This document shows, piece after piece, positions 1 through 10,671 of a stretch of DNA of 64,000 nt; within the stretch, counting starts at the first letter, position 1; each line of letters begins with the position of its first letter. The position numbers and the translations under genes were made by a program. The notes under the pieces are model-generated. The model was not told the origin of the DNA and searched no databases. It was given only the letters and a program-made list of their open reading frames with translations. Source of the stretch: Apostichopus japonicus (Eukaryota > Echinodermata > Holothuroidea > Aspidochirotida > Stichopodidae). Where the stretch lies: contig NC_092580.1 in assembly GCF_037975245.1 (NCBI RefSeq), positions 7,540,501 through 7,604,500 on the forward strand, given 5' to 3'.

Positions 1-299
1 GTTAAGGAATGCCTAGATGCAAAATGATGCTACATTTCTCAATTTTATAGGTTAAAATAATCCTTTAAAAAAGACCCAAAACTATTTTCCAGAAGCAACA
101 CTTGATTAAACTGAGGAAAGTTAAAAACGTAAACAAAAATAGACAAAAATATTTGTTTTAGACTGGATTTTAATTAGTTTTTCAAGCATTTTGTGACAAC
201 ATGCTTGGAAAAATTAAAACAAAAACCTAAATAAAATCCACTAAAACATTATATATGTATGTCATGTCTACGAGAGTAGGAGCCTACCCAGTTCGCTGC

Positions 300-520
300 T
301 TCTGGCAGCCACACCATCAAGTTTGGCGAAGATCCTTTTTCTCCCCCACAGACATCAACATGAACGCCTCAAGATGTTCTTGTGTCATTGAATTCTCAAA
401 CGGTTGTTGATTCTCTTCAAGGCAGAGAAAGAACGTTCACATGCCACTTGTGACACAGGTAGCGTTAGCAGTAGCTTGTATAGGCAAGCCCAATGCTCTT
501 GTAAGCATCGGTGAAAAGGT
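300..520 (-). pseudogene. hAT transposase C-terminal remnant
   Basis: Read on the minus strand, positions ~490 to ~385 translate to a stretch containing LLLTLPVSQVACERSFSALK followed by RINNRLRIQ and a stop. After a one-base frame change the reading continues as MTQEHLEAFMLMSVGEKKDL. The pattern 'LTLPVS..ERSFS.LK.I.N.LR....Q..L....L.S' is the C-terminal dimerisation region of hAT-family transposases and their host-derived relatives. The frameshift and stops mean it is dead. The family is recognised by motif only; no TIR or target duplication was found around it. Confidence 0.65.
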
Positions 521-1590
521 TCAACTTGAGGAGCACCTTGTAGCAGCAGATATCGAGGACAGTCTTTACATGACTGATTCCCACAATTAAAAATATATTT
601 CTACAAAGCCCGTCTGTATTCTAGTAACTACTGTGAAAATGGGCTGTCAGTTTTACCAGGCTCCCCAGCCCACCGGCCAATCGGGCCACCGGCCCACCGG
701 GCATTGCCCAAATGCCCGTGTGGCCAGTCTAGTCTGAATCATATATAATGAGGAAAGATTTGTAGGTTTCCATAGCAACGTCAAAGATAGTATGATCGTC
801 TTTCAGGACATCTCAATTCAACTTCGTCTCCTCATATGCATTGTTTAATCTCTCTCTGTTTACTTTGTTTACTTTTACTTACTCTTTGTGTACTTGCATC
901 GCTTTCTTGTTTACTTTACTCTCCGAATGTAGAGAGCTCTATTGTATTCGATCTGCCCGTCCTCTATTAGCCTAGCATAGCTAGCTACCCATCTGTTTGT
1001 GCAATAGTTGGTTGTAACTATATACTAAACTGTAATACTACAGGGGAAGTGGCGACGACGAATTGAATTGCAGTATACACTGGAGAATATCCAATCAGTA
1101 ATATTTTTTAGCACTGCGAAATCGAAAACCGTACATGAACCGTTTTGTAAGTAAAAAACATTAACAATATCGGAAGCATTTAGTAATACTATTCATTTAT
1201 TTCAATATCTAAGAGATTCCTTCGGCATGCCAGGTAAGACAGCTCCTATTCTCTTATGTGTCTATGTCGGGTTCTTGGTAAGTTGCATGATTGTGTCATT
1301 TCCCTTAGACTCAGATGCAGTAGCCAATTGTACACAAAGGGTCACATAGAAAATTTTGTTGAGACTGACTGCATGCAGTAACTGGCCGAGTAAAGTTTCG
1401 AAAACTGAAGGGACAACAAATGGGGCGGGGGAGGGAGAAAGGAGTGACTTCCAAATATGATAGAAAGTTAAATCCTCAATTGAAACTTCAATTGTCATGC
1501 TGGTCAAGGGCTTTTGTCTCAATTTTGATTTCTCAAATACTGATGTAAAGTTTACCTGGAAGTGAGAAGAACTCTCCATTTTGTGCATAC

Positions 1591-1592
<2 letters not shown>
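521..1592. other. Non-coding stretch, upstream of sulfotransferase
   Basis: No supported exon. AT-rich, with a short GC-rich patch near 655-725 made of imperfect repeats of a CCACCGGCCC-type motif. Could hold a 5' non-coding exon and promoter of the sulfotransferase downstream, but nothing in the sequence fixes a transcription start. Confidence 0.4.
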
Positions 1593-1655
<63 letters not shown>

Positions 1656-1703
1656 TGTATATGTATATAAATGTATAATATATAAATATGTATATGTATA
1701 TAA

Positions 1704-1774
<71 letters not shown>

Positions 1775-1790
1775 CACACATTGATAAATA
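1593..1790. repeat. (TA)n microsatellite with TG/AA interruptions
   Basis: About 200 bp of alternating T and A with interspersed ATGTATATG variants. It generates tyrosine/isoleucine open frames on both strands that are not genes. Confidence 0.95.
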
Positions 1791-1888
1791 TATATATGTG
1801 CTATAGTGTTGTTGTAGCATTTCATCACTTTGCATGGTTACATGTGCGATATATGTATATGAATGGATGTATTTTATCTGTATTTCAG

Positions 1889-3165
1889 ATGCAGGACTGT
1901 CTGTTAATCCTATACTCTGACGGAGTAGCGTTTTAACTGTGTCTCAACAAGACGGTAACACAATGAAACACGTTAGCAAAAAGACAGTTAGTCTAGTAGT
2001 TCTTGGAATTTCATTTATCGTTATTTACTTGTCACTAGTGGAAACATACAAAGATAATAGTCCTAATAACAAGAACAAAATCAACGACAACAATAACGAT
2101 AAAAATAATAATGATTTAGCGACATTACCAGAAGACCAACGGAAGAATTATGAAACGCGAAAATTCAACTTATCGTTGCTCTTGGAGGCACAAAGGGATC
2201 ACGTGATATCCCGCTCATACGATGGTCCGATTTCTTTAAAGGGGTGCTACGTGTTTCTGAACGAAACAACCGAGGCAAGAAATCGAAAGTTAGCACCATT
2301 AAAATATTTTTATTCGTCCAGATGTGAGCGAAGGTTGCCTTCCGTTTTCCTGATTGGTGTCAAAAAGTCCGGGACTACTACATTGGCTAAGTACCTCGAT
2401 TTACACTCTCAAATTGCGCTGGCGAACTACGCCCCTATTCCCCTTACCAACAGTTCCGAAATGGCAGATAAAATTCATAGTTACATACTCAGCATGCCAT
2501 ACGCTACGCCATATCAAGTGGTAATAGCTAATTATCCAGGGTATTATTGGCTGAATAGAATTTCGCTTTTTAGATTGTTCCCTTATTTAGCGGAGGAACC
2601 CAAAATCCTCGTTATTCTGCGTAACCCAGTAGAGAGGGCGCTATCTGACTACACTCATATGTACGACACTGGACAAAATATCTCAGACGAGAAGAAACTA
2701 CATTTATTTCAAGGTGACGTTATGAAATCAACATTTGAAGACACAGTTCTACTTCCTAATGGCACAATTAACTCTTCTCTTTCACTTATTCAGAAAGGTC
2801 TTTATGCGAAATATCTTTCATTCTTCAACGCCGCCATTCCGAGGCAAAACATTCTTATTTTAAACGGTAATAAGTTTTCAACATCTCCTTTGATATATCT
2901 TAAAGAAACTGAACGTTTTCTTGGCTTAAAACCTTTTTACAGAGATGACCATTTTCTTTATAATGAAGAAAGAGGATTCTATTGTGCAAACGTACCATCA
3001 CGCTCTGATATTACCTGCATGAATAAGAAGTACAAAGGCCGAAAGCATCCCACGGTCTCTGGTGAAGTCTTGAAAAAACTTTATGATTTCTATAGACCAC
3101 AAAACCGGAAATTAATGGAGAGTTACCATTTGTCTACAGATGAATTTGAGTGGATTTTGAGTTAA
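1889..3165 (+). CDS. Heparan sulfate 3-O-sulfotransferase-like enzyme (CDS 1963-3165)
   Basis: Predicted Golgi type II membrane sulfotransferase using PAPS to sulfate a glycosaminoglycan, 400 aa in one coding exon. The ATG at 1963 is preferred because a stop lies in frame at 1918. A 3' splice site (tatttcag, ending 1888) indicates a 5' UTR exon further upstream. Residues ~8-27 form a hydrophobic signal anchor, followed by an Asn/Lys-rich stem. The 5'-phosphosulfate loop is seen at ~130-146 ([16 protein letters not shown]) and the 3'-phosphate site at ~216-232 ([17 protein letters not shown]). The C-terminus has a Cys pair about 11 residues apart (~341 and ~352), then a KGRKHP segment and a [12 protein letters not shown] segment, as in the HS3ST family. 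There are several N-glycosylation sequons (NETT, NISD, NGTI). The family's KxGT loop appears here as KKSGTT, so the exact subfamily (3-OST or another HS/chondroitin sulfotransferase) is uncertain. Confidence 0.88.
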
Positions 3166-6100
3166 CCCACATGTGTGAAAAGGCCCGACAAATTATTTTC
3201 TTGTTTGCGGTTTTATTTTTTTGGCGAGGAATGTGGAAGGCTGTGGCCCTGGTTGGAATAATCGCGATGGCCTAGTCGAAAGTGTGCTGGAAGAAGTTCC
3301 CTGGCACGTGAAATTACTTCCCCTTCCCAAGCGCGTAGCAAGAGGGCTATATGGGGGCGGTCGCCCCAGCCCACCCCCACGCAAATGAGAGAAAAGAGGG
3401 AGAAACAAGGGGGACCATGAGCGGAAGAATTTGGAGAAAAACGTTGAGAGATCTCACACAAAGTTTCAGAAGTGTGGAAATTGGAAGATCTCATTCCCAT
3501 TTATGACTAAAAATATATTTCATAGGCATAGCGGTATATCTAAGATTTTTGTCTCCACGCTTTTGATAAGTTATCCACGCCGGTAGCGTAAATAGAGTCA
3601 CCCCATCGAAAAGAAATGCAAACCGGCATTAAATTGTAGGCTACCTATATATGTATAGAGGCAGAAATCGAACAAAAACGTTGTTGGCCTTTTTTCAATC
3701 GATTTGGCCGGTACATTCTCTAAATTTGACTTGTTGTGTTATAGAAATAATTGGCAACTCTGCTGTATAGGGTGCAGTAAACTACAATTAATTCACACTG
3801 GTATACTATCACATCGTGACACCACCGTATGTATGTTTGTTTTGTATTATACTGTCTACTGCCACAGTGAAACGGATTTGACTATAGGCCACCTTAGAAT
3901 TAGCTTCTTATTTCTGAGTGATCAGTTATTATACATCCATGAATAATTTCTACCCAACGAATCAATATCAGGCTAGTCATAGCCAGTATTTTGAAGATTT
4001 AATAAAATATAATTTTACATGGCCGATTGGATAAAAATTGAAAACTATAAAGCCCCCAAAGCACACCATATCGTCTAGCTTCCAACGGCTTCGCCCTTGG
4101 ATCCCACCATGGGCCCTGTGTCGGGCCCCTGGACCTCACGCAACGCGTTCTCGTAGACAGGTCTATAAATTGAGTCCGCCCCCTAAGATGAAAGCCTGGC
4201 TACGCTCTTGCCCTTCCCCTTTAACCCACCCCCCCCCCCCCTCCTGATATCAACGTCTCCAGTGACTCATTTGAAAGTGTCGCGCAGGAACATATATTTA
4301 ACTGAAATGGCTGGAGTAAACTGTTAGCTTAATTTCATCGTTTCATGGAAGTTGAAAAACAATGTTGTTTGTTACCGGGCCGTTTTTCATTGCTTTAATT
4401 TTTTCAAAGTGTTAATATGAGTGTGCACCCTTTTGAGTTCCTTTTGTAAATAAAATATCTGTTTTACTGAAATTCAATTTTCGGCCATATTTGTCTATGA
4501 AAAAAATAACCATAATTCCCAACCCATCCCCCACTCCACCTCCATTAAAAAAATATATATTTTGGTGGGGGCGGATTTCAGAATTTTAATAATGACGGGG
4601 TGTGACCCCGGGATTTTTTAAACCGATTCCGACGGGATGGGGTTTTGGGGTCCTCCTCCACAACTTGTTTTTAATTGGCATATGAAGTGGTGCATTCTGT
4701 GGCATATTTGAAGCTATTTGGTCTATTATTAGGTCTACACGCATGGCTGCACTAATAACTGCATTTCTACGGGGCTGAGGGAGGGGTTCAAGGATTAGGG
4801 GTACATCCCCACACCCGTTGGATCCTCGCCTGTTTGGATCAGGCGTCATACTGACACTACATAAAGTTTAAAGTCGTGTGAGCGGGCCTTGGCCTCAAAC
4901 AAGACTGTAAACCTTCAACTTTACCTAAACATATACGTGATCCCTTGAATCGGCCATATATTTGTCAGGAATGGGCCGAGACTCGAGAGAAAGCCGGCCC
5001 GCTGGGGGACCTTTGGTCCGTGTCCACTGCAGAATCGCACTTTTAATAGCTACCTAAGTACGGTGCTCCACTCACGGATGTTGGATATATGTTATGTTAT
5101 GTTATTGTATATATACAATAACATAAGAGAGCTTCTGTAAGGAAGTCGATATTTCGATATTCTCTTAATCTTATCGACACCGGCATATATAGTTTGATAT
5201 CAGGTCAGTACGCGCGATATCACTGCCACACCGTAAATAAACGTAGTCGGTTTACAGGACTAGATTAAAGGTACCTTACGCAACAATTTGTGATGTTATA
5301 CATGTTTCACACATCTGAATTAAATATCGATTTCGGGTTGTAACGTTACATACAGAGAGTAGTATTGGTATAATTTCGTCATTAGGATTTAGGCTTCCAC
5401 GCTTGTGATTTTATTTTGCAGAACGAAAAGTAGTTATATTATTCTAGTTGTTGTTGGACATGTTGATGAATAATGAGGGAGGCTTACTTGTGAAAGCCAT
5501 AGTTTACCGCGAATCTGAGGTAAATTTGAGGTGAGGAAGAGAACTGTACAGAATTGTAATATAATAACAACCGACTTTTAGCAAGTCTTGGCCTTCATCG
5601 GGGAATTCCCGTGTATTGCGCAACTCGGGTAGTATTCCCACTATTGTGATCATCATCACCAGTTTTATAGTTGCTCGCAGACCATACAATCACCATAGGA
5701 TCTATAACTACAAGTAAGCAAGAGAAAACTAACCTCTCGAATTCTACTTTTCTTGTGAGACGAGTACACCATTTTAACTCGCGATCTGCTTACTGTTCCT
5801 ATAGGAAATCGCCTATTGTAGGCTGTATAGTCGACTAAGTAGCATAGGCTAGTAGTAGTACTAGTATGGTACGCCTTAATACTAAACCTAATCAGGCCTA
5901 GGCTATATGATAAATATAACATAGGCCAGGGCTACCAAGTATAGGAATTAGGAACCTGAAGGTCACAAGGAGGGTATTTCTTACTCACTTCGTGTGTAGC
6001 ACAGCTTAGAGTTAGGCTAAAGCGAGTAAACCTTGGGACTGGGCAGTGTTTCCACTACGCTGCTATGACGCGATTTTGACGCAATGGCTTGCCGATTTGA

Positions 6101-6204
6101 CGCACTGGCGTTCAGAGAGAGAGAAAAAAAAAGAGGGTTTCATTTTCTCCTGAATTTTATACAGTGTGAATAGAAAAAAAAATCGTTTCAAAAGGCATGG
6201 TGTT
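3166..6204. other. Intergenic, no gene seen
   Basis: No exon supported. Holds a poly-C run near 4228-4242, AATAAA hexamers near 4000 and 4448 that could serve the sulfotransferase transcript only if its 3' UTR is long, a GC-richer patch of likely repeat origin at ~4565-4850, and a near-perfect palindrome at ~5097-5126. Short open frames here lack coding character. Confidence 0.5.
5097..5126. repeat. 30-bp near-perfect palindrome
   Basis: TTATGTTATTGTATA is followed directly by its reverse complement, so the region can form a cruciform with almost no loop. The left arm is preceded by further GTTAT repeats. No gene or transposon end is seen next to it. Confidence 0.8.
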
Positions 6205-6212
6205 CAGAACTT

Positions 6213-6871
6213 GGGTGTTACTAAAACGAATGACAATTGCGTTACACATAACGAATGACAATATGTTGTACACACTAAAAAATTGCGATGACTAAAACGA
6301 ATGACAGTAATGACAGCACAGATATTTGCCTCAACCGGATATCACAGTTCAGACTTCGTGGGTATATTAAAGCCATGCAAACCGAGTGGACACGAAGTAC
6401 GTGGCTTACAGATCTAGTTAAGTACGGACAAGATACAAACACACCTTATAGTAAGTGAAATTGTAAGTCTGATTTAAAAAGTAAATTTAAAGTCTTTTTA
6501 TCCGATATTAATTGTTAGAAACTAACAATACTATAATCTTGAAACGGCTTCCGTTATCTTTCTATATAAATCTACAGAGGTAAATGTCAAAGACACAGCT
6601 CTCAAGCGCATTCTCACACAGAAACTTTCCCTGTGGTTTCTATCCGTAACTTACACCAAAACCCTGCAACCACGTAACATGTGATTTTCCTCAAATCATT
6701 TTTGCGCAGAAAACCAATAACCGCATTTACTTCACTCTGTTAATCATTCTATCTCGACTCACCACTGTCCTTCGTTGTCATTTGCTGTCATTCGCGAATG
6801 ATATTTACTCTAACCCTGTACAAAGTCAATTGTCATTCCGTCATTCCCTGTCATTCTTTTTAGTTGGCCCC
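6213..6871. mobile_element. Non-autonomous hAT-like TIR element, copy 1
   Basis: 659 bp with inverted ends (GGGTGTTACTAAAACG at left; reverse complement of CTTTTTAGTTGGCCCC at right) and sub-terminal repeats of the motif AATGACA on both sides. It is flanked by the 8-bp near-identical direct repeats CAGAACTT (6205-6212) and CAGAACAT (6872-6879), the target-duplication length of hAT elements. It is strongly similar along its length to 29043-29667. No transposase frame. Confidence 0.82.
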
Positions 6872-8811
6872 CAGAACATCAACTTGAAGTGAAGAAGTTC
6901 TACTGTAAATTGTTTCCAATTTATCGTCAGAAATGTTAAATTAGCGATCGTTAAATTTACCGTAGTGCTGTTTTTCTATACAGTCACGTAGATTTAGCTT
7001 GATTGTTGTAAAGCTAAATCATAAAACGTAACGTGCATGTGTACTGATGCATTGCCTACACTACGTTGGTTCGCAATACAACTCCCAGTAGAAAATATAA
7101 TATCTGTATAGCCTACATTACATTGCAACAGGGTCAGAAATAAGCGGGGGCGACAGGCAATTTGTCCTAGCAAGTGCTAAAAAAAACCTCCGAAAGCACA
7201 AATGCGTGTGCGAAAAAGAAATATTAGTAAATCGCCCTCGTAATATTAGGTGTCTGTGTAAATTTAATTGTGACATGCTTTGTCTTTAGCTAGGGTTTGC
7301 AGTAGAAGCGCGAATCGCACAAACAGTTCTCACAACTTCCCGCATCACATTTGATCAAATTTGAAGCAGTGCGGGAGGGTCGCGCAGAATCACTGGGAAC
7401 TTTTCGTGGCAAATTCAGGCCTCCACTAAGCAATTTCAGTAGGCCTACCAGCGACAATAACCTCAAATCCCCAAAAATCTCCGACCACTAGTAGCCTAAC
7501 TTCAAACTAAGTCAACATGGAACTCTAACCTAGCCATATGTTTATTCGCTCAAGTTGTGTCGCAAATAAAAAAAAAAATATCCAAGAAAAACTGCAATCT
7601 TTTGACAACATGTTAGCCTAACAACCACACTAAGTCAATGAGAAATGTAGCCTCGGTTGCCAAAAAAAATAATAACAATACTTTGCGTAGATTTGTTTAA
7701 GTATACTTTCCTTGCTGCTATCGTTGCGCCCAACTTGGCCCAAGTTAGCCAAACACCACGCGTAGTCAACGGGAAAATCTAGCCTAAACATCTCTTTATT
7801 CGCTGAAATTGTGACGCAGTTAGCTAGAACTAAAATATCCATGAAATACTGCAACCTTCGACCACATGTTAGCCTTAGAACAACCACACCAAGTCAATGG
7901 GAAATGTAGCCTAACCATCGGTTTGCAAAAAAAAAAAAATTGCTGGAAATCGGCAGTTGTTTAGAAGGTATGTGCTTTGTCTTAGAGAGGGAATGTTGTA
8001 TTTTACATACACCGTTGCTGTGGCGATGGCTTGAAGGTTTTAACTTCTTTTACTTTTCAGCGGTATAATAGTTTCGTATTTGGTGGTGGTTGATTTTATC
8101 CACACACGAAAAAAACATGATTAAAAGAAAGGGCACCTTCAGTAGAAGTAAACCTGTGTTTTCTATTTCAGTTGATGGGTTCTTGGTTTTTTCGTCATAT
8201 ATTCGGTGGATTGACATTATTTGCTAAACGATCAAAATTTTGGCAATTAAACTTTCAATGAATTTGCTATACGATCGCAGCTAACTAGAGGGGGGTAAAT
8301 GTGCTTACTTGATCCCATAGCTCCCAACTCTTGAGAAAGGGGTATAAGGGGAGGGGTGTCGACCTCCCCTTTTGATTTTTTTTTTGAATCCTGGTGATGC
8401 CTACATGTAAAATGGCGGCACTTAGAAAGGCTTTTGTCACCCAACATTTTCTGAGAAATATGCATTTTTTTGTGTTTAACATCAATAAATTGAATATTAA
8501 GTGATGATTCATTCTTTCCATGGCATGCAAATATTCGCTGCTTGCCCCAATGAAAAGAAATGTTGGCTAATTTGAGGTTCAAATGATGCTGTTAAGGAGG
8601 GTTTATACTCTATTATTTATGCTAAAAAAATGATGGTTGCTAAGTCAAAATTTGACGCAATTTCTTAAATGTATAGGCCTACTTGACAATTACAATTGTA
8701 AATTTATTAGTACAATTTATTATTATTTAGCAATCATCGTTTAAATAAAGCTCAGGGTTCCATGCCTCAATTTAAAAAAATCAGACATTGGATTGGCCAA
8801 TGTTTAGTACA
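6872..8811. other. Intergenic, no gene seen
   Basis: No supported exon. Contains a duplicated ~150-bp segment around 7490-7640 and 7730-7920: both halves carry 'aagtcaa.gggaaa.tctagcctaa' and 'aacaaccacac.aagtcaatg' variants in the same orientation. Several A-runs are present. Confidence 0.45.
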
Positions 8812-9507
8812 CAGGGGCGTAGCCAGTATGTAGCACTGTAGGCCCGGGCCTACATTTTTTTGGCCAAGTTTTTTTTTTTTTTTAAAAACACCCATAACTC
8901 AAATCCATAGGCTTGCTGGACGAGTTTTAGAGTCTAGACAGGAAAAACTATTGAAATGAACGTAGCAAGAATATTGCTAAATTTGGTGACCTATTCTTCT
9001 GTCATCTAGGCTGTCATTTCTATCGCGTGCCGTTTTAATCAACACACTACCTGCCGAAAAAGGCTAGGATCTGATCTTGTCAGTTTTTTAACTAGTTAAT
9101 GTAGTTAAGAACCCGTTTATGCAGATAATATTTCAGTTGAGAAACATTCCACAATCAAATAAGCTTATCGTTGACTAACAGACTTTATAGAGCTGCAGCA
9201 CTTTGTTGCCTGTTGTTACTGGCTTACTCTGTACATGTACCTTGCTCATTTTAAATATATTATGTAGTATTGAATTAAGTACTTTTGTAACTCGTTTGTG
9301 TGTTTGGTTTAAAGTGATATTGAATGATGTGTCTCAAGTTACCAAGAGGCCAGGGAACCAAAGTGAACACTCGGGAAGGGCCATTTCCGGCCATCAGGGG
9401 GGGTTTGTAAAACCAAAAATTTTCTTGTACACTCTGCGCCAACCGATGGTGGCGCTCCGCTCAGATAGTCGTGCCTACAACTTTGAAGAATCCTGGCTAC
9501 GCCCCTG
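8812..9507. mobile_element. TIR DNA element with perfect 15-bp ends
   Basis: Begins CAGGGGCGTAGCCAG (8812-8826) and ends with its exact reverse complement (9493-9507), giving a 696-bp element. The CAGGGGCG start resembles hAT ends. No clean 8-bp target duplication is seen (GTAC occurs on both sides). The right ~150 bp is homologous to the interrupted element at 24849-24911 plus 28761-28870. It has no transposase; the open frame at 9203-9514 lies inside it and is not a gene. Confidence 0.8.
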
Positions 9508-10643
9508 GTACTAATACTGTCAGCAAAGTATAACATCCTGGAAAGTCACAAAGACATTGACCGATATTATTTTGGTTCAATAACATAATTTTCCTGGAAT
9601 TTTACCCCTCCCCTTAGACCCCTCCCCCAGGACGGGGTGGGTCAAATATTCAGATATTAGTCATTTTGACTCAGTGGGAAATTTCTTAGAGGAAACACTG
9701 GGACTGGGACTACCAGCAGACCTCAAGATGAATTGAGAAAAGAGAACGATACATGACTATGAAAGTATGTGTTTGACAAACGTAATGGGTAGGCTAAAGC
9801 CTGGGCTGTTTATGCTATTACTGGTATCACATAACAGGTGTAGCAATAGGAGTAAATACACCTTTAATTTCTTATTATTTAGTCATCAGTACGTTATTCA
9901 GTTTGCATGAAAAATTAAATTCCAGTGAATGGCAAGAACTTTGATCAATAATGAAGAGTAATTAACATATCAAGAAGTATGAATCTAGCATATGTGCAAA
10001 GACAAACGATGACTAGTGGGCTCTAGACGAAACATCTTCATCTATGGAGCAAGTCACATTTGTTCCATGTGCCACCATGTTTGGGAAGTGTCAGAAGTTT
10101 TTCTACATCAAAACCTGTTGATATTTTAAGCTGTCAGACTATTACATGTATGGGCACAGAAACATTGTTTTTCGGAAAAAACCTCACAAAAGTACCCATT
10201 TCTTGAGAAATTAAGAAAAATATGTTTCATTATTTTCCAAGATATAAACTCTGTAAACCTCGAAACTACTAACTGTATACTTAACAGATGTCAAAGTATA
10301 TTTGGTACATTTTATTCGTGTTCTGTTATATACTGTAGTGAATACTAGTGATCATGTGCTAGTGTATTAGCACACACACACACGCCACACGCACTAGCAT
10401 ATACACACACACATCCAGACACACATTCACAAACTAGCATGCGCATAATGTTAGCCCATTAGGTTAAACCACGGACAAAAAGAGTTTTAAAGGATATTTC
10501 TGTAACTGAAAAACTCTAAGTAATCTGAAAAAAATTTCTAGTTAGTTGTTTTTTAAAGTTGGAAAACCTATTTCATATAATTGCAATCAGCAGATTGGGA
10601 ATGAAATTCCTTCAGGACTAAAATTTACCTTATTTATTTGATA
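9508..10643. other. Non-coding stretch upstream of the NEMO/optineurin-like gene
   Basis: No exon recognised. Contains a CA-rich simple repeat near 10373-10430. A 5' UTR exon of the next gene may lie here or farther upstream. The first coding exon seems to begin after an acceptor near 10644 (tttgatag). Confidence 0.4.
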
Positions 10644-10671
10644 GATTGATTTTATTTGACTGTTTGCGAAT

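Noticed and set aside
1262-1936. Tyr/Ile-rich open frames on both strands
   Set aside because: They are translations of the (TA)n tract; no splice or family evidence.
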